Origin: Acidobacteriota bacterium
Lineage (GTDB): Bacteria > Acidobacteriota > Vicinamibacteria > Vicinamibacterales > UBA2999
DNA length: 64,000 bases
Direction: 5' to 3'
Assembly (NCBI GenBank): GCA_018000455.1
Contig: JAGNJW010000005.1
Coordinates: 215,453-279,452 of the forward strand
The notes below the pieces were generated by a model. That model was given only the letters and a program-made list of their open reading frames with translations. It was not told the DNA's origin and ran no database searches. Made by a program: the position numbers and the translations under genes. How positions within the stretch are numbered: position 1 is the first letter of the stretch; every line of letters begins with the position of its first letter. Shown piece after piece: positions 56,212-64,000 of this stretch.

Positions 56212-56287
56212 GCGCCCGTAGCTCAGGGGATAGAGCGTCCGCCTCCTAAGCGGAAGGTCGTTGGTTCAATTCCAACCGGGCGCGCCA
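56212..56287 (+). tRNA. tRNA-Arg (anticodon CCT)
   Basis: The acceptor arm GCGCCCG pairs with CGGGCGC, the anticodon stem TCCGC with GCGGA around CTCCTAA (anticodon CCT, reading AGG), and the T arm GTTGG TTCAATT CCAAC is standard. G is the discriminator and CCA is encoded. It begins at the base after the apt stop, so it is almost certainly processed from an apt transcript. Confidence 0.97.
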
Positions 56288-56301
56288 TCCATCGCTCCAC
56301 C

Positions 56302-57432
56302 ATGAATCTCGACGAGCTGCAGCGCCACTGGGACGCCTTCGGGGCCGAGGATCCGATGTGGGCGATTCTCACCGATCCGGCCAAGAAGGGCCGGCGCTGG
56401 ACGGCGGCGGAGTTCTTCGCCACCGGCGTCACCGAGATCGCGGCCCTGATGGACGAGGCACGCTCGCTGGGCCTGCCCGCCGAGCGACGCCGCGCGCTCG
56501 ATTTCGGCTGTGGCCTCGGCCGCCTCACGCAGGCCCTGGCCGACCACTGCGACGAGGCCATCGGCCTCGACGTCGCGCCCTCGATGATCGCGCAGGCACG
56601 GACGTTCAACCGCCACGGCGCGCGCGTGCGCTACGACGTGCAAGGGGAGGTGCCATTCACCGCCGTGGCCAGCGCCTCGATTGACGTCGTCTACACCGGA
56701 CGCGTCCTGCAGCACATCGCGCCGATCTACGCCCGTGAGTACATCCGCGAACTCGCGCGGGTGCTCGCGCCCGGCGGATTCCTGTCCTTCGACGTGCCGA
56801 GCCGCTGGCTCGACCAGCCGGCCCTGCCGGCCGGCGCGCTGCCCGTGTCGGCCTACCGCGCTGAACTGCGTGCCATGCCGGCGCCCGCCTCCCGTCACGA
56901 CCACGTCGCCCTGTCGGTGAGGGTCACCAACGCCAGCGCGATCGCCTGGCCGGCAAACACACCGCTCAACGTGGGCAACCACTGGCTGGCCAGAGACGGC
57001 GCGGTGCTCGTGGCCGATGACCGCCGCGTGGCCATCGCGCTGCCGCTGGCCCCGGGCGCGTCGACCACGCTCACCTTCGAGGCGCCGCGTCCGGCGGTGC
57101 CCGGGGCGGATGTGCTCGAACTCGATGTCGTCCACGAAGGGGTGGCGTGGTTTGCCTGGCATGGATCGCCGTCCCTGCGGCTCGACGTCGGCCTGCCGGC
57201 GCCGGGCACCTCGGCGTCGAACCACACCGCGTCGTCGGCCAACCCGGTGAGCCCGCCGGCCTCGCCTTCCGCCTTCGAGCCGGTGATGGAGATGCACGCG
57301 CTGGTGCGGGAAGACGTCGAGGCGCTGCTGGCCGGGTCGGGCGTGCGCCTGCTGCGCGTCAGGCCCGAAACGCACTGCGGTCCGCGATGGGAGGCCTTCC
57401 GCTACGACGTGACGGCCGACCAGCGCCGCTGA
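56302..57432 (+). CDS. class I SAM methyltransferase with an internal Ig-like domain
   Basis: This is a 376-residue protein. The Rossmann domain has the SAM motif ALDFGCGLGRLTQAL (about 65-79), IGLDVAPSMIAQA and LARVLAPGGFLSFDVPS. At about residues 200-295 the fold is interrupted by a beta-sandwich-like segment (VALSVRVTNASAIAWPANTP, LPLAPGASTTLTFEAP, LELDVVHEGVAWFA). A final 60 residues (MEMHALVREDVEALLAGSGV, then RWEAFRYDVTAD) look like the closing strand pair of the methyltransferase. Such chimeras are seen near polysaccharide genes in other bacteria. Substrate unknown. Confidence 0.8.
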   Translation: MNLDELQRHWDAFGAEDPMWAILTDPAKKGRRWTAAEFFATGVTEIAALMDEARSLGLPAERRRALDFGCGLGRLTQALADHCDEAIGLDVAPSMIAQARTFNRHGARVRYDVQGEVPFTAVASASIDVVYTGRVLQHIAPIYAREYIRELARVLAPGGFLSFDVPSRWLDQPALPAGALPVSAYRAELRAMPAPASRHDHVALSVRVTNASAIAWPANTPLNVGNHWLARDGAVLVADDRRVAIALPLAPGASTTLTFEAPRPAVPGADVLELDVVHEGVAWFAWHGSPSLRLDVGLPAPGTSASNHTASSANPVSPPASPSAFEPVMEMHALVREDVEALLAGSGVRLLRVRPETHCGPRWEAFRYDVTADQRR

Positions 57433-57472
57433 TACACTGAGGGGTCGCCATCGACCCTAACAGCAAAGACCC

Positions 57473-58210
57473 ATGAAGCAATCCGAGAGAGAGCACCTCA
57501 AACAGAACCCGGTCGCCGACGCGCTGACGGCCGTGTCGGGCGCGTTCGACCAGCACCGGGCCCCGTTCCTGGCGATTGGTGGCACCATCCTGGCCGTGCT
57601 GGTGGGCATCGGCGGCTATCTCACCTGGCAGCGCAACAAGGACGCCACGGTGAGCGGCCTGCTGGCCGACGCGATGATCGTCTACGAGGCGCCGGTTCAG
57701 GCGCCTGCGCCGCCCGGCATGGAAGGCGGCATCGGCGTGCCCGCGCAGGCCCCCGGGACGTATCCCACCGAAAGGGCCAAGCTCGAAGCCGCGCTGCCGA
57801 AGTTTCTGGCCGCCGCCGAGTCGGCGCCCGCGAGCACGCCCGGCCGTCTGGCGCGCCTGAATGCCGCCGCCGCGCTGGTCGCCCTCGGCCGCTTCGACGA
57901 AGCGACGACGCACTACGAGCAACTGGCGAGCGGCACCGACATCGTCGCCAAGGGTGCTGCCCTCGGCAAGGCACAGGCCCAGATGCGGGCGGGGCAGTTC
58001 GACCAGGCGATCGAGGGGCTGAAGGTGCTGAGTACGCAGGACGCCGCGGCCATGCCGGTCGACGGCGTGCTGATGGAGTTGGCCCGCGCCTATCGCGGTT
58101 CGGGCAAGCTCGACGACGCGCGCAAGACGCTCACCGAGATCGTCGAGAAGCACGCCGAGTCGCCCTTTGCCGCCGAGGCGCGCGCCGAACTCGACAAGTT
58201 CTCGAGCTAG
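57473..58210 (+). CDS. membrane-anchored TPR protein (YfgM-like)
   Basis: This 245-residue protein has a short cytosolic N-terminus, one membrane helix (about 30-50, FLAIGGTILAVLVGIGGYLT), a Pro-rich linker, then TPR-like helices (AAAALVALGRFDEATTHYEQ, ARAYRGSGKLDDARKTLTEI). It resembles the YfgM/TPR_21 family, which works with the Sec translocon chaperones. Function here is inferred only from architecture. Confidence 0.75.
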   Translation: MKQSEREHLKQNPVADALTAVSGAFDQHRAPFLAIGGTILAVLVGIGGYLTWQRNKDATVSGLLADAMIVYEAPVQAPAPPGMEGGIGVPAQAPGTYPTERAKLEAALPKFLAAAESAPASTPGRLARLNAAAALVALGRFDEATTHYEQLASGTDIVAKGAALGKAQAQMRAGQFDQAIEGLKVLSTQDAAAMPVDGVLMELARAYRGSGKLDDARKTLTEIVEKHAESPFAAEARAELDKFSS

Positions 58211-58248
58211 ACCCTCTGCTGTCACGGCGCACCGCGGCGCTGGTCAGG

Positions 58249-60855
58249 TCAGTCCTCGCTCTCGCGCTTGAGTTCCGCCAGCAGGCGCAGGGCTTCGAGC
58301 GGCGTCGTCTCGTTGACATCGATCGCCTTGAGACGCTGGCGCAGCACGCCGTCGGCCGCCGCCTGGAAGAGCCCGAGCTGTTGCTGCGCCGCTGCTGGTG
58401 AGCCGCTGATCGCCGGACGTCCACCCCGCGTCAGCTCGTCGCGCTCGAGGGCCGTCAGGATCTCGCGGGCCCGCCCCAGCACCGAGCCGGGAAGGCCGGC
58501 CAGCCGTGCCACGTGGATGCCGTAGCTGCGGTCGGAGCGGCCGGGCTTGATCTTGTGCAGGAAGACGATGTCGTCCTTCCACTCCTGCACGGCGACGTGG
58601 GCATTGACGACCCCGGGGACACCGTCCGCCAGGTCCGTGAGCTCGTGATAGTGGGTGGCAAAGAGCGTCTTGGGCCGGGCGCGGTGGTTCGTGGCCAGGT
58701 GCTCGGCCACGGCCCAGGCGATGCTCAGTCCGTCGAAGGTGGCGGTACCGCGGCCAACTTCGTCGAGCACCACCAGGCTCTTCGAGGTCGCCCCGTTCAA
58801 GATGAGCGCCGTCTCCTGCATCTCGACCATGAAGGTCGACTGCCCGCGCGCGATGTTGTCGGACGCGCCGACGCGTGCGTAGATGCGGTCGACCAGACCG
58901 AGTTTGGCGTCTCTGGCCGGCACGAACGAGCCGCTCTGCGCCAGCAGCGACAGCAGGGCCACCTGCCGCAGGTAAGTGGACTTGCCGCCCATGTTCGGCC
59001 CGGTCAGCACGACCAGCTGATGCGACGAGCCGTTGAGCATGACGTCGTTCGGCACGAAGGTGCCGCCGGCCAGCCGCTCCACCACGGGATGCCGTGCGTC
59101 GGCCGCGCTCAGCTCGTCGCCGTCGTGCACGTGCGGCTTGGTGAAGTTGCCGAGTGCGGCGGTCTCGGCCAGGCCGGCGAGCACGTCGAGCGTCCCGACC
59201 GCCCGCGCTGTCTCGAGCACGCGGGCCGAGGCTCCCGATACGTCCTTGCGCAGGGCCTCGAACAGCTCCAGCTCGCGCTCGACACTGCGCTCGTCGGCGC
59301 CGAGCACCTGCTCCTCGTGCGACTTGAGTGCCGGGGTGACGAAGCGCTCGCCCCCGGCAATCGTCTGCTTGCGGATGTAGTCGTCGGGCACCGCGTGCAG
59401 GTTGGCCTTCGAGATCTCGATGTAGTAGCCGAAGACGCGGTTGAAGCGCACCTTGAGCGACTGGATGCCCGTGCGACGGCGCTCGGCGGCTTCGAGCTCG
59501 GCGATGATCTGCTTGCCGGAACGGCTGATCCGGCGAAGTTCGTCGAGTTCGGGATCGACGCCGTCGCGAATCGCGTCGCCGTCACGGGCCAGTGCCGGCG
59601 GCTCGTCGGCGAGCGTGGCGTCGATGGCGCCGCGCAGCTCGGGCAGATCATCGAGCGCGCCGACGAGCGCCGTGATGAGCGGCGCCTGACACTCGCCGAG
59701 GAGCAGGCGGGTGCGCGGCAGGGCAGCGAGCGAGCGGGCCAGCGCCACGAGATCGCGCGGACTGGCGGTCGAGAGGGCCACCTTCGAGACCAGCCGCTCG
59801 AGATCGAGCACCGCCTTCAGGGTGTCGCGCGCCTTGCCGCGATCGGCGGCGCGGAAGGCCAGCTCCTCGACCGCGTCGAGCCGCTCACGAATGCGGTCGA
59901 GCGACACCAGCGGGGCGATGAGCCAGGCGCGCAGCAGACGACCGCCCATCGGCGTCACCGTCCGATCGACCTCGTCGAGGAGCGATCCGCTGCGCCCGCC
60001 CGTGGACGCCTCGACCACCTCGAGATGCTGCAGGGTCGTCGGATCGACGAGCAGGCGGTCGGCCGTCTCACGCAGCCGGATGGTGCGCACGTGGGCGAGA
60101 TCGGTCTTCTGCGTCTCGCGCAGGTAGTGGACGAGCGCGCCGGCGGCGGCGACGGCCGCCGGCCGGCCGTCGAGCCCGAAGCCCTGCAGGCCCGACACGC
60201 GCAACTGCTCGCACAGCGTGGCGCTGGCGCGTGCAGGGTCGAACGCCCAGCCATCCATCGGGGTGACGGCGATCTTGGCCGCCGCCACGGCAGGCAGCAG
60301 GCCCTGGGCGTCGACGCCGGCCGCCACGACGATCTCGCGCGGCCGTAGTACTGCAATCTCGTCATCGAGCGCCTGGCGCGCGAGGGCGCCGCTGAACTCG
60401 GTGGTCTGGAACTCGCCGGTGGAAAGGTCGAGCAGGGCCACGCCCAGCCGCATCCCCGGGCCCGCCGGCTGCTCGAGGCCGGTGGCCGCCAGCAGGAACG
60501 CCGGCTCGCGCGCGTCGAGGTAGGAGGCATCGGCCAGTGTGCCCGGCGTCACGACCCTCACCACGTCCCGCTTGACGACGCCCTTGGCCTTCTTCGGATC
60601 CTCGATCTGCTCGCACACCGCCACGCGATGGCCGAGCTTGACGAGGCGCGTGATGTAGCCGTCGGCGGCGTGGAAGGGCACGCCGCACATCGGCACGGTC
60701 GCTCCCGACGGATCCTTCGACCGCGACGTCAGCGTGAGGTCGAGCGCGCGCGCCGCCACGAGCGCGTCCTCGTAGAAGAGCTCGTAGAAGTCGCCCATGC
60801 GAAACAGCATGAGCGCGAGCGGGTACTGCCGCTTCGCCTCGAGGTACTGGCGCAT
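58249..60855 (-). CDS. mutS: DNA mismatch repair protein MutS
   Basis: This 868-residue mismatch sensor has the mismatch-binding motif FRMGDFYELFYEDA at the N-terminus, the connector, lever and clamp domains, and the ABC ATPase with Walker A LTGPNMGGKSTYLRQ near residue 620 and Walker B LVVLDEVGRGTATFDG. The first in-frame ATG is 60855, yet conserved MutS sequence (T-P just before the Met of MRQYL) is already readable upstream in frame without any ATG, GTG or TTG. The true start may be a CTG (for example 60888). Confidence 0.95.
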   Translation of the reverse strand: MRQYLEAKRQYPLALMLFRMGDFYELFYEDALVAARALDLTLTSRSKDPSGATVPMCGVPFHAADGYITRLVKLGHRVAVCEQIEDPKKAKGVVKRDVVRVVTPGTLADASYLDAREPAFLLAATGLEQPAGPGMRLGVALLDLSTGEFQTTEFSGALARQALDDEIAVLRPREIVVAAGVDAQGLLPAVAAAKIAVTPMDGWAFDPARASATLCEQLRVSGLQGFGLDGRPAAVAAAGALVHYLRETQKTDLAHVRTIRLRETADRLLVDPTTLQHLEVVEASTGGRSGSLLDEVDRTVTPMGGRLLRAWLIAPLVSLDRIRERLDAVEELAFRAADRGKARDTLKAVLDLERLVSKVALSTASPRDLVALARSLAALPRTRLLLGECQAPLITALVGALDDLPELRGAIDATLADEPPALARDGDAIRDGVDPELDELRRISRSGKQIIAELEAAERRRTGIQSLKVRFNRVFGYYIEISKANLHAVPDDYIRKQTIAGGERFVTPALKSHEEQVLGADERSVERELELFEALRKDVSGASARVLETARAVGTLDVLAGLAETAALGNFTKPHVHDGDELSAADARHPVVERLAGGTFVPNDVMLNGSSHQLVVLTGPNMGGKSTYLRQVALLSLLAQSGSFVPARDAKLGLVDRIYARVGASDNIARGQSTFMVEMQETALILNGATSKSLVVLDEVGRGTATFDGLSIAWAVAEHLATNHRARPKTLFATHYHELTDLADGVPGVVNAHVAVQEWKDDIVFLHKIKPGRSDRSYGIHVARLAGLPGSVLGRAREILTALERDELTRGGRPAISGSPAAAQQQLGLFQAAADGVLRQRLKAIDVNETTPLEALRLLAELKRESED

Positions 60856-60967
60856 GGCCGGCGTCGTGGTGGTGCCGAGCGTGGGCAGGGGCGGCGCGGA
60901 CCTAGGAGCGGGAGACAGGGATACCTCGGCACGGACGGCTCAGCCGAGGCTGGCCGTCTCGCGGTCG

Positions 60968-60975
60968 AGTATAGT
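60968..60975. promoter_or_regulatory. symmetric bidirectional -10 region between mutS and tsaB
   Basis: AGTATAGT gives TATAGT on the plus strand (60970-60975, towards tsaB) and TATACT on the minus strand (60973-60968, towards mutS). The two -10 boxes share the same TATA core. Confidence 0.55.
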
Positions 60976-61001
60976 CGGGTTACCGCGGGCGCGGCCGACG
61001 C

Positions 61002-61733
61002 ATGTGGGTGCTGGCACTCGACACGACAACACGCGACGGCAGTGTCGCGCTGGTTTGCGACGACACCGTCGTCGCGGCCCGGCCCGGTGACGCCGGCGCC
61101 TCGCACGCCGAGCGCGTGCCGGCGGATTTTCGCGCCCTGCTCGCCGAGGCCGGCCTCGCGTTGAGCGCCATCGATGTCTTTGCCGTGGCCACGGGCCCGG
61201 GCGGCTTCACGGGCCTCCGCATCGGCCTGGCGGCCGTCCAGGGCTTGGCTACCGCGCTCGACCGGCCCGCCGCCGGCGTGCCGTCGCTCGACGCGCTGGC
61301 CTGGGACGTGCTCGACCGCGCTCCGTCAGCCAACGCCGCCGGGGCCTGGATGGATGCGGCACGGGGCGAGGTCTTCAGCGCCGCGTTCATGCGCCCGGCG
61401 GCCGGGGCGTCGCCCGCCTGGCCGATGACGCCGCTGGCCCCGCCGACGGCGGCCACGCCGGCCGCGACGCTCGCTGCCTGGCACGGGCTGGTTCCCGCCG
61501 GAACGGAGGTGGCGGCCGCCTGCCAGCCGGCTGCGGCCGCCTTGGCGGCGGTAGCCGGCTATCGCAGCGTGCCGCCGGCCCGCCACCTGGCCGGCGTCGT
61601 CGGACGCCTCGCCTGGCGTCTCCACCTGATGGGGCGCACCGGCCGACCGGCCCGGCTCGCGCCGGAGTACGTGCGCCGTCCGGACGTCGAAATCGAGCGC
61701 GACCGCCGGCGCCTCGCCGGGCCCGCCGGATGA
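61002..61733 (+). CDS. tsaB: tRNA t6A synthesis protein TsaB (YeaZ-type)
   Basis: This 243-residue ASKHA-fold protein begins VLALDTTTRDGSVALV and has ATGPGGFTGLRIGLAAVQGL, both diagnostic of TsaB. It partners with TsaD, TsaC and TsaE to make N6-threonylcarbamoyladenosine at tRNA position 37. It overlaps rimI by 4 bases, the common tsaB-rimI pairing. tsaD and tsaE are not in the window. Confidence 0.93.
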   Translation: MWVLALDTTTRDGSVALVCDDTVVAARPGDAGASHAERVPADFRALLAEAGLALSAIDVFAVATGPGGFTGLRIGLAAVQGLATALDRPAAGVPSLDALAWDVLDRAPSANAAGAWMDAARGEVFSAAFMRPAAGASPAWPMTPLAPPTAATPAATLAAWHGLVPAGTEVAAACQPAAAALAAVAGYRSVPPARHLAGVVGRLAWRLHLMGRTGRPARLAPEYVRRPDVEIERDRRRLAGPAG

Positions 61734-62185
61734 CATCGTTTGGCCGCGTGAACTCGGTCGACCAGCTCGACGCGATCCTAGCGCTCGACAGCATCTGCTT
61801 CCATCGGCCCTGGACGCGCGCCGACTACGAACGCGAGCTGCAGGATCCAGGCCGGTGCTTCCTCTTCCTCGTCCGTGTCGAGGGCGAGGTCGTCGGTTAC
61901 TGCTCCTTCTGGCGTATCTTCGACGAAATCCACCTCAATAACTTCGCCATTCATCCGTCCAGGCGGCGGCAGGGCCTCGGAGGTGCGCTCCTCGCCCATG
62001 TGCTCGGCGAAGCGACCGCGCTCGGCGCCCCGAATGCCACGCTCGAAGTGCGGGCCTCGAACGCCGCGGCCATCGCCATGTACGAGCGTGGCGGGTTCGC
62101 GCGGGCCGGTCGACGGCGGGCCTATTACACCCACCCAGTCGAAGATGCGATCATCCTCTGGCGGGGGCGTCCCGGGCCGCCTTGA
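61730..62185 (+). CDS. rimI: ribosomal protein S18 N-alanine acetyltransferase
   Basis: This 151-residue GNAT acetyltransferase has the acetyl-CoA loop HPSRRRQGLGGALLAHVL and ASNAAAIAMYERGGFARAGR with the YYTHPVEDAIIL ending common to RimI. Its ATG lies in the tsaB stop (ATGA). It acetylates the S18 N-terminus and possibly other proteins. Confidence 0.92.
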   Translation: MTSFGRVNSVDQLDAILALDSICFHRPWTRADYERELQDPGRCFLFLVRVEGEVVGYCSFWRIFDEIHLNNFAIHPSRRRQGLGGALLAHVLGEATALGAPNATLEVRASNAAAIAMYERGGFARAGRRRAYYTHPVEDAIILWRGRPGPP

Positions 62186-62210
62186 ACCGCTCGTGGCACG
62201 GTGCTAGAGT
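62182..62210 (+). promoter_or_regulatory. predicted promoter of the YdcH-like gene
   Basis: TTGAAC (62182-62187), 17-base spacer, TAGAGT (62205-62210). A five-codon reading frame ATG...TAG begins 7 bases later (62218-62235), and its TAG overlaps a GTG (62235) in frame with the YdcH-like gene. Confidence 0.5.
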
Positions 62211-62264
62211 CGTTTCGATGGCTCCGGTCGCGTAGTGCGCCGGGAACGGGAAAGGGCGGATGTC

Positions 62265-62504
62265 ATGACCGACACCGAGGAAACACGCCGCCAGTTGCTC
62301 GACAGCAACTATGCATTTCGCCAGCTCTCCACCGAACACCACTCGCTCGACGATCGACTCAAGCTGCTGGCCGGCAAGCCCCACCTCACCGACGACGAAC
62401 AGCTCGAAGAAGTACGTTTGAAGAAGGAGAAGCTCCGTCTCAAGGACCAGATGGAGGCGTTCATGCGGCGCCACCAGTCGCCGCTCGGCACGGCCCCGGC
62501 CTAG
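62265..62504 (+). CDS. YdcH-like DUF465 family protein
   Basis: This 79-residue small coiled-coil protein has NYAFRQLSTEHHSLDDRLKL and a Lys/Glu-rich second helix (LEEVRLKKEKLRLKDQMEAF), the DUF465 pattern. The ATG at 62265 has an AAAGGGCGG ribosome site; GTG 62235 would add 10 residues (RRERERADV) and is possible by re-initiation from the upstream mini-frame. Function of the family is not well defined. Confidence 0.85.
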   Translation: MTDTEETRRQLLDSNYAFRQLSTEHHSLDDRLKLLAGKPHLTDDEQLEEVRLKKEKLRLKDQMEAFMRRHQSPLGTAPA

Positions 62505-62581
62505 GTCCCACTTCGACCTCGACGGCGCCGGCGACGACCACGCCGGCGTCGTCCTCCTGACGCCCGTTCTCCGGGCAACGC

Positions 62582-62587
62582 TACAAT
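62582..62587 (+). promoter_or_regulatory. -10 box of psd, leaderless type
   Basis: TACAAT ends 7 bases before the ATG at 62595. Confidence 0.55.
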
Positions 62588-62594
62588 TCCCCTC

Positions 62595-63227
62595 ATGATC
62601 GGATTCGATCGCGCCGGCTGGCCCTTCCTTCTCGGCGCCGTGGCGCTCGCGCTGGCGGGCGCCGCCTATGGCGGCCGCTGGTGGGCGCTGCCCGGCGTGG
62701 CCCTGGCCCTCACGTTCCTGTTTTTCTTCCGCGATCCCGAGCGGCCGCTGCCCGTCGACCAGGCGCTCATCGTCTCGCCGGCCGATGGCCTCGTGATGGC
62801 CGCAGGCCCGGCAGGCGCGGGCGCGCCACCCGGCCACTGGCAGCAGATCACGATCTTCCTGTCGCCGCTCGACGTCCACGTGAACCGGTCGCCGGTCTCA
62901 GGCCGGGTCACGAAGGTCACGCACAAGGCCGGGCAGTTCTTGCCCGCCTACAAGCCAGAGAGCGGCGCGGTGAACGAGCAGTCAGAAGTGTGGGTCGACC
63001 ACGACGGCAGAACCGCCGTCTATCGTCAGGTCGTCGGCCTCATGGCCCGCCGCGTCGTCGCCCGCGTGCAGGAAGGCGACACGCTGGTGGTAGGCCAGCG
63101 CGTCGGGGTGATGAAGTTCGGCTCGCGGATGGACGTCTTCCTGCCGCCAGACATCCCGCTCCAGGTCAAGAAGGGCGATCGCGTGGTCGCCGCCACGACC
63201 GTGTTCGGACGGTGGACCCCCGCATGA
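62595..63227 (+). CDS. psd: phosphatidylserine decarboxylase (Psd-A type)
   Basis: This 210-residue proenzyme cleaves itself at the Gly-Ser of KFGSRMDVFLP (near residue 175) to form the pyruvoyl cofactor, then converts phosphatidylserine to phosphatidylethanolamine. VSPADGLV, FLSPLDVHVNRSPVSG and the two N-terminal membrane helices (about 10-42) mark the short Psd type. Its stop overlaps the pssA start by 4 bases, so the two consecutive phospholipid steps are coupled. Confidence 0.95.
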   Translation: MIGFDRAGWPFLLGAVALALAGAAYGGRWWALPGVALALTFLFFFRDPERPLPVDQALIVSPADGLVMAAGPAGAGAPPGHWQQITIFLSPLDVHVNRSPVSGRVTKVTHKAGQFLPAYKPESGAVNEQSEVWVDHDGRTAVYRQVVGLMARRVVARVQEGDTLVVGQRVGVMKFGSRMDVFLPPDIPLQVKKGDRVVAATTVFGRWTPA

Positions 63228-64000
63228 GCCTGCCTGACCCGCCTGTCGCGACACCGCCCGAACGCCGCGGCCTGCGCCGTGGCGTCTTCCTGCTGCCGAG
63301 CCTGTTCACGGTCGCCAATCTCTTCTGCGGCTGGGCGTGCGTGGTCTACGCGATGCGAGGCGAGTTCCACACCGCCGCCCCGTTCATCGGCATCGCGGTC
63401 GTGCTCGACATGCTCGATGGCCGTATCGCCCGCATGACGGGGTCGACCAGCGCCTTCGGCGTCGAGTTCGACTCGATGGCCGACCTCATCTCGTTCGGCA
63501 TGGCGCCGGCGGCGCTCACGTTCCAGTGGGGGCTGTGGCCGCTCGGCCGTCTCGGCTGGGCCGTGGGCTTCCTGTATCTGGCCGCGGCGGCCGTGCGCCT
63601 GGCGCGCTTCAACATCCAGCACGTGACCGACAAGCGATATTTCGTCGGTATGCCCAGTCCGTCGGCGGCGGGGGTGCCAGCCGCGACGATCTACTTCCTG
63701 AGCGAAGGCCTCACCGAACGCGGTCCCGCGTTGTTCGCGCTCGTGATGCTGATGGTGCCGGCGCTGCTCATGGTGAGCACGTTCCGGTTCCGCAGCCTCA
63801 AGACGATGAATCTGTCGTCACCCGTCAACTCCAAGGTGCTCATCGTCGTGGCGGCGGCCATCGCCCTCTTCACCACCTCGCCCGACGTCGTGCTGCTGGT
63901 GCTGGCCTACGGCTATCTACTGTCTCCGGTCGTTGAATGGGCCCTCACGCGATCGAGCCGCCGCGCCACTCCCGCCGCGTCGCCGGCCTTGCCCGAGGCC
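63224..64000 (+). CDS. pssA: CDP-diacylglycerol-serine O-phosphatidyltransferase, 5' part
   Basis: The gene runs off the window; 259 codons are visible with no stop. LDMLDGRIARMTGSTSAFGV and EFDSMADLISFG hold the CDP-alcohol motif D-G-x2-A-R-x8-G-x3-D-x3-D. About seven membrane helices are seen. It makes phosphatidylserine, the substrate of the preceding Psd. By family size most of the protein is present. Confidence 0.95.
   Translation, partial: MSLPDPPVATPPERRGLRRGVFLLPSLFTVANLFCGWACVVYAMRGEFHTAAPFIGIAVVLDMLDGRIARMTGSTSAFGVEFDSMADLISFGMAPAALTFQWGLWPLGRLGWAVGFLYLAAAAVRLARFNIQHVTDKRYFVGMPSPSAAGVPAATIYFLSEGLTERGPALFALVMLMVPALLMVSTFRFRSLKTMNLSSPVNSKVLIVVAAAIALFTTSPDVVLLVLAYGYLLSPVVEWALTRSSRRATPAASPALPEA

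Noticed and set aside
58513..60348. Plus-strand open frame of about 600 codons opposite mutS
   Set aside because: mutS is certain on the other strand; the product has no domain signature and typical shadow composition.

Overview
This window is a GC-rich, densely packed chromosomal segment from a free-living bacterium. The content fits an Acidobacteriota lineage, probably class Vicinamibacteria. Pointers to that are inferential: the HspR-DnaJ-ClpB operon, large secreted Asp-box and TolB-amidohydrolase proteins, DUF2277 and DUF3467 singletons, and high GC. No rRNA, phage, plasmid, CRISPR array or secretion cluster is visible. Most genes are housekeeping and many overlap by 1 to 4 bases.

Layout. 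1-4699 is an aromatic amino acid supra-operon (trpF-trpB-trpA-chorismate mutase-DAHP synthase-prephenate dehydrogenase). 4708-9316 holds a 3-oxoacid CoA-transferase pair, a JAMM peptidase, a surface or bactofilin-like membrane protein and an AtoE-type short-chain fatty acid permease. 9425-20485 carries pepA, then a leftward block: AMIN/Amidase_3 amidase, FtsK, RNase J, RsmA, a zincin, endonuclease III, DUF3467 and LexA. 20583-31797 has a PfkB kinase, an ECF sigma/anti-sigma/periplasmic-protein operon, RecG, RsmD, CoaD, an aminotransferase, a GlcD-type oxidase, an ArnT-like glycosyltransferase and a CDGSH protein. 31817-35731 is a leftward hspR-dnaJ-clpB heat-shock operon with a clear promoter and a HAIR-like operator. 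35872-45547 has an SGNH/MBOAT acyl-transfer pair, TerC, DUF2277, a glycoside hydrolase, TruA, RidA, a stomatin/NfeD pair, a beta-propeller protein and SurE.

45593-46791 is the only patch that looks accessory: tRNA-Pro with its terminator, two unrecognised small genes, and a palindromic element. 46792-57432 holds a 999-residue TolB-amidohydrolase, a flippase-like protein, a 1068-residue Asp-box protein, an HD-GYP response regulator, acylphosphatase, Apt, tRNA-Arg and an unusual methyltransferase. 57473-64000 has a TPR protein, MutS, TsaB, RimI, a YdcH-like protein, Psd and a truncated PssA.

Two themes stand out. First, about sixteen genes have a TANNNT-type -10 box ending only 6 to 9 bases before the start codon, which implies widespread leaderless transcription. 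Second, the intergenic spaces hold three unrelated large palindromic elements, a 26-bp perfect palindrome and heptamer repeats. I did not find a convincing new multi-gene system. The best leads are the palindromic elements, the methyltransferase with an internal Ig-like domain, and the HspR operator architecture.
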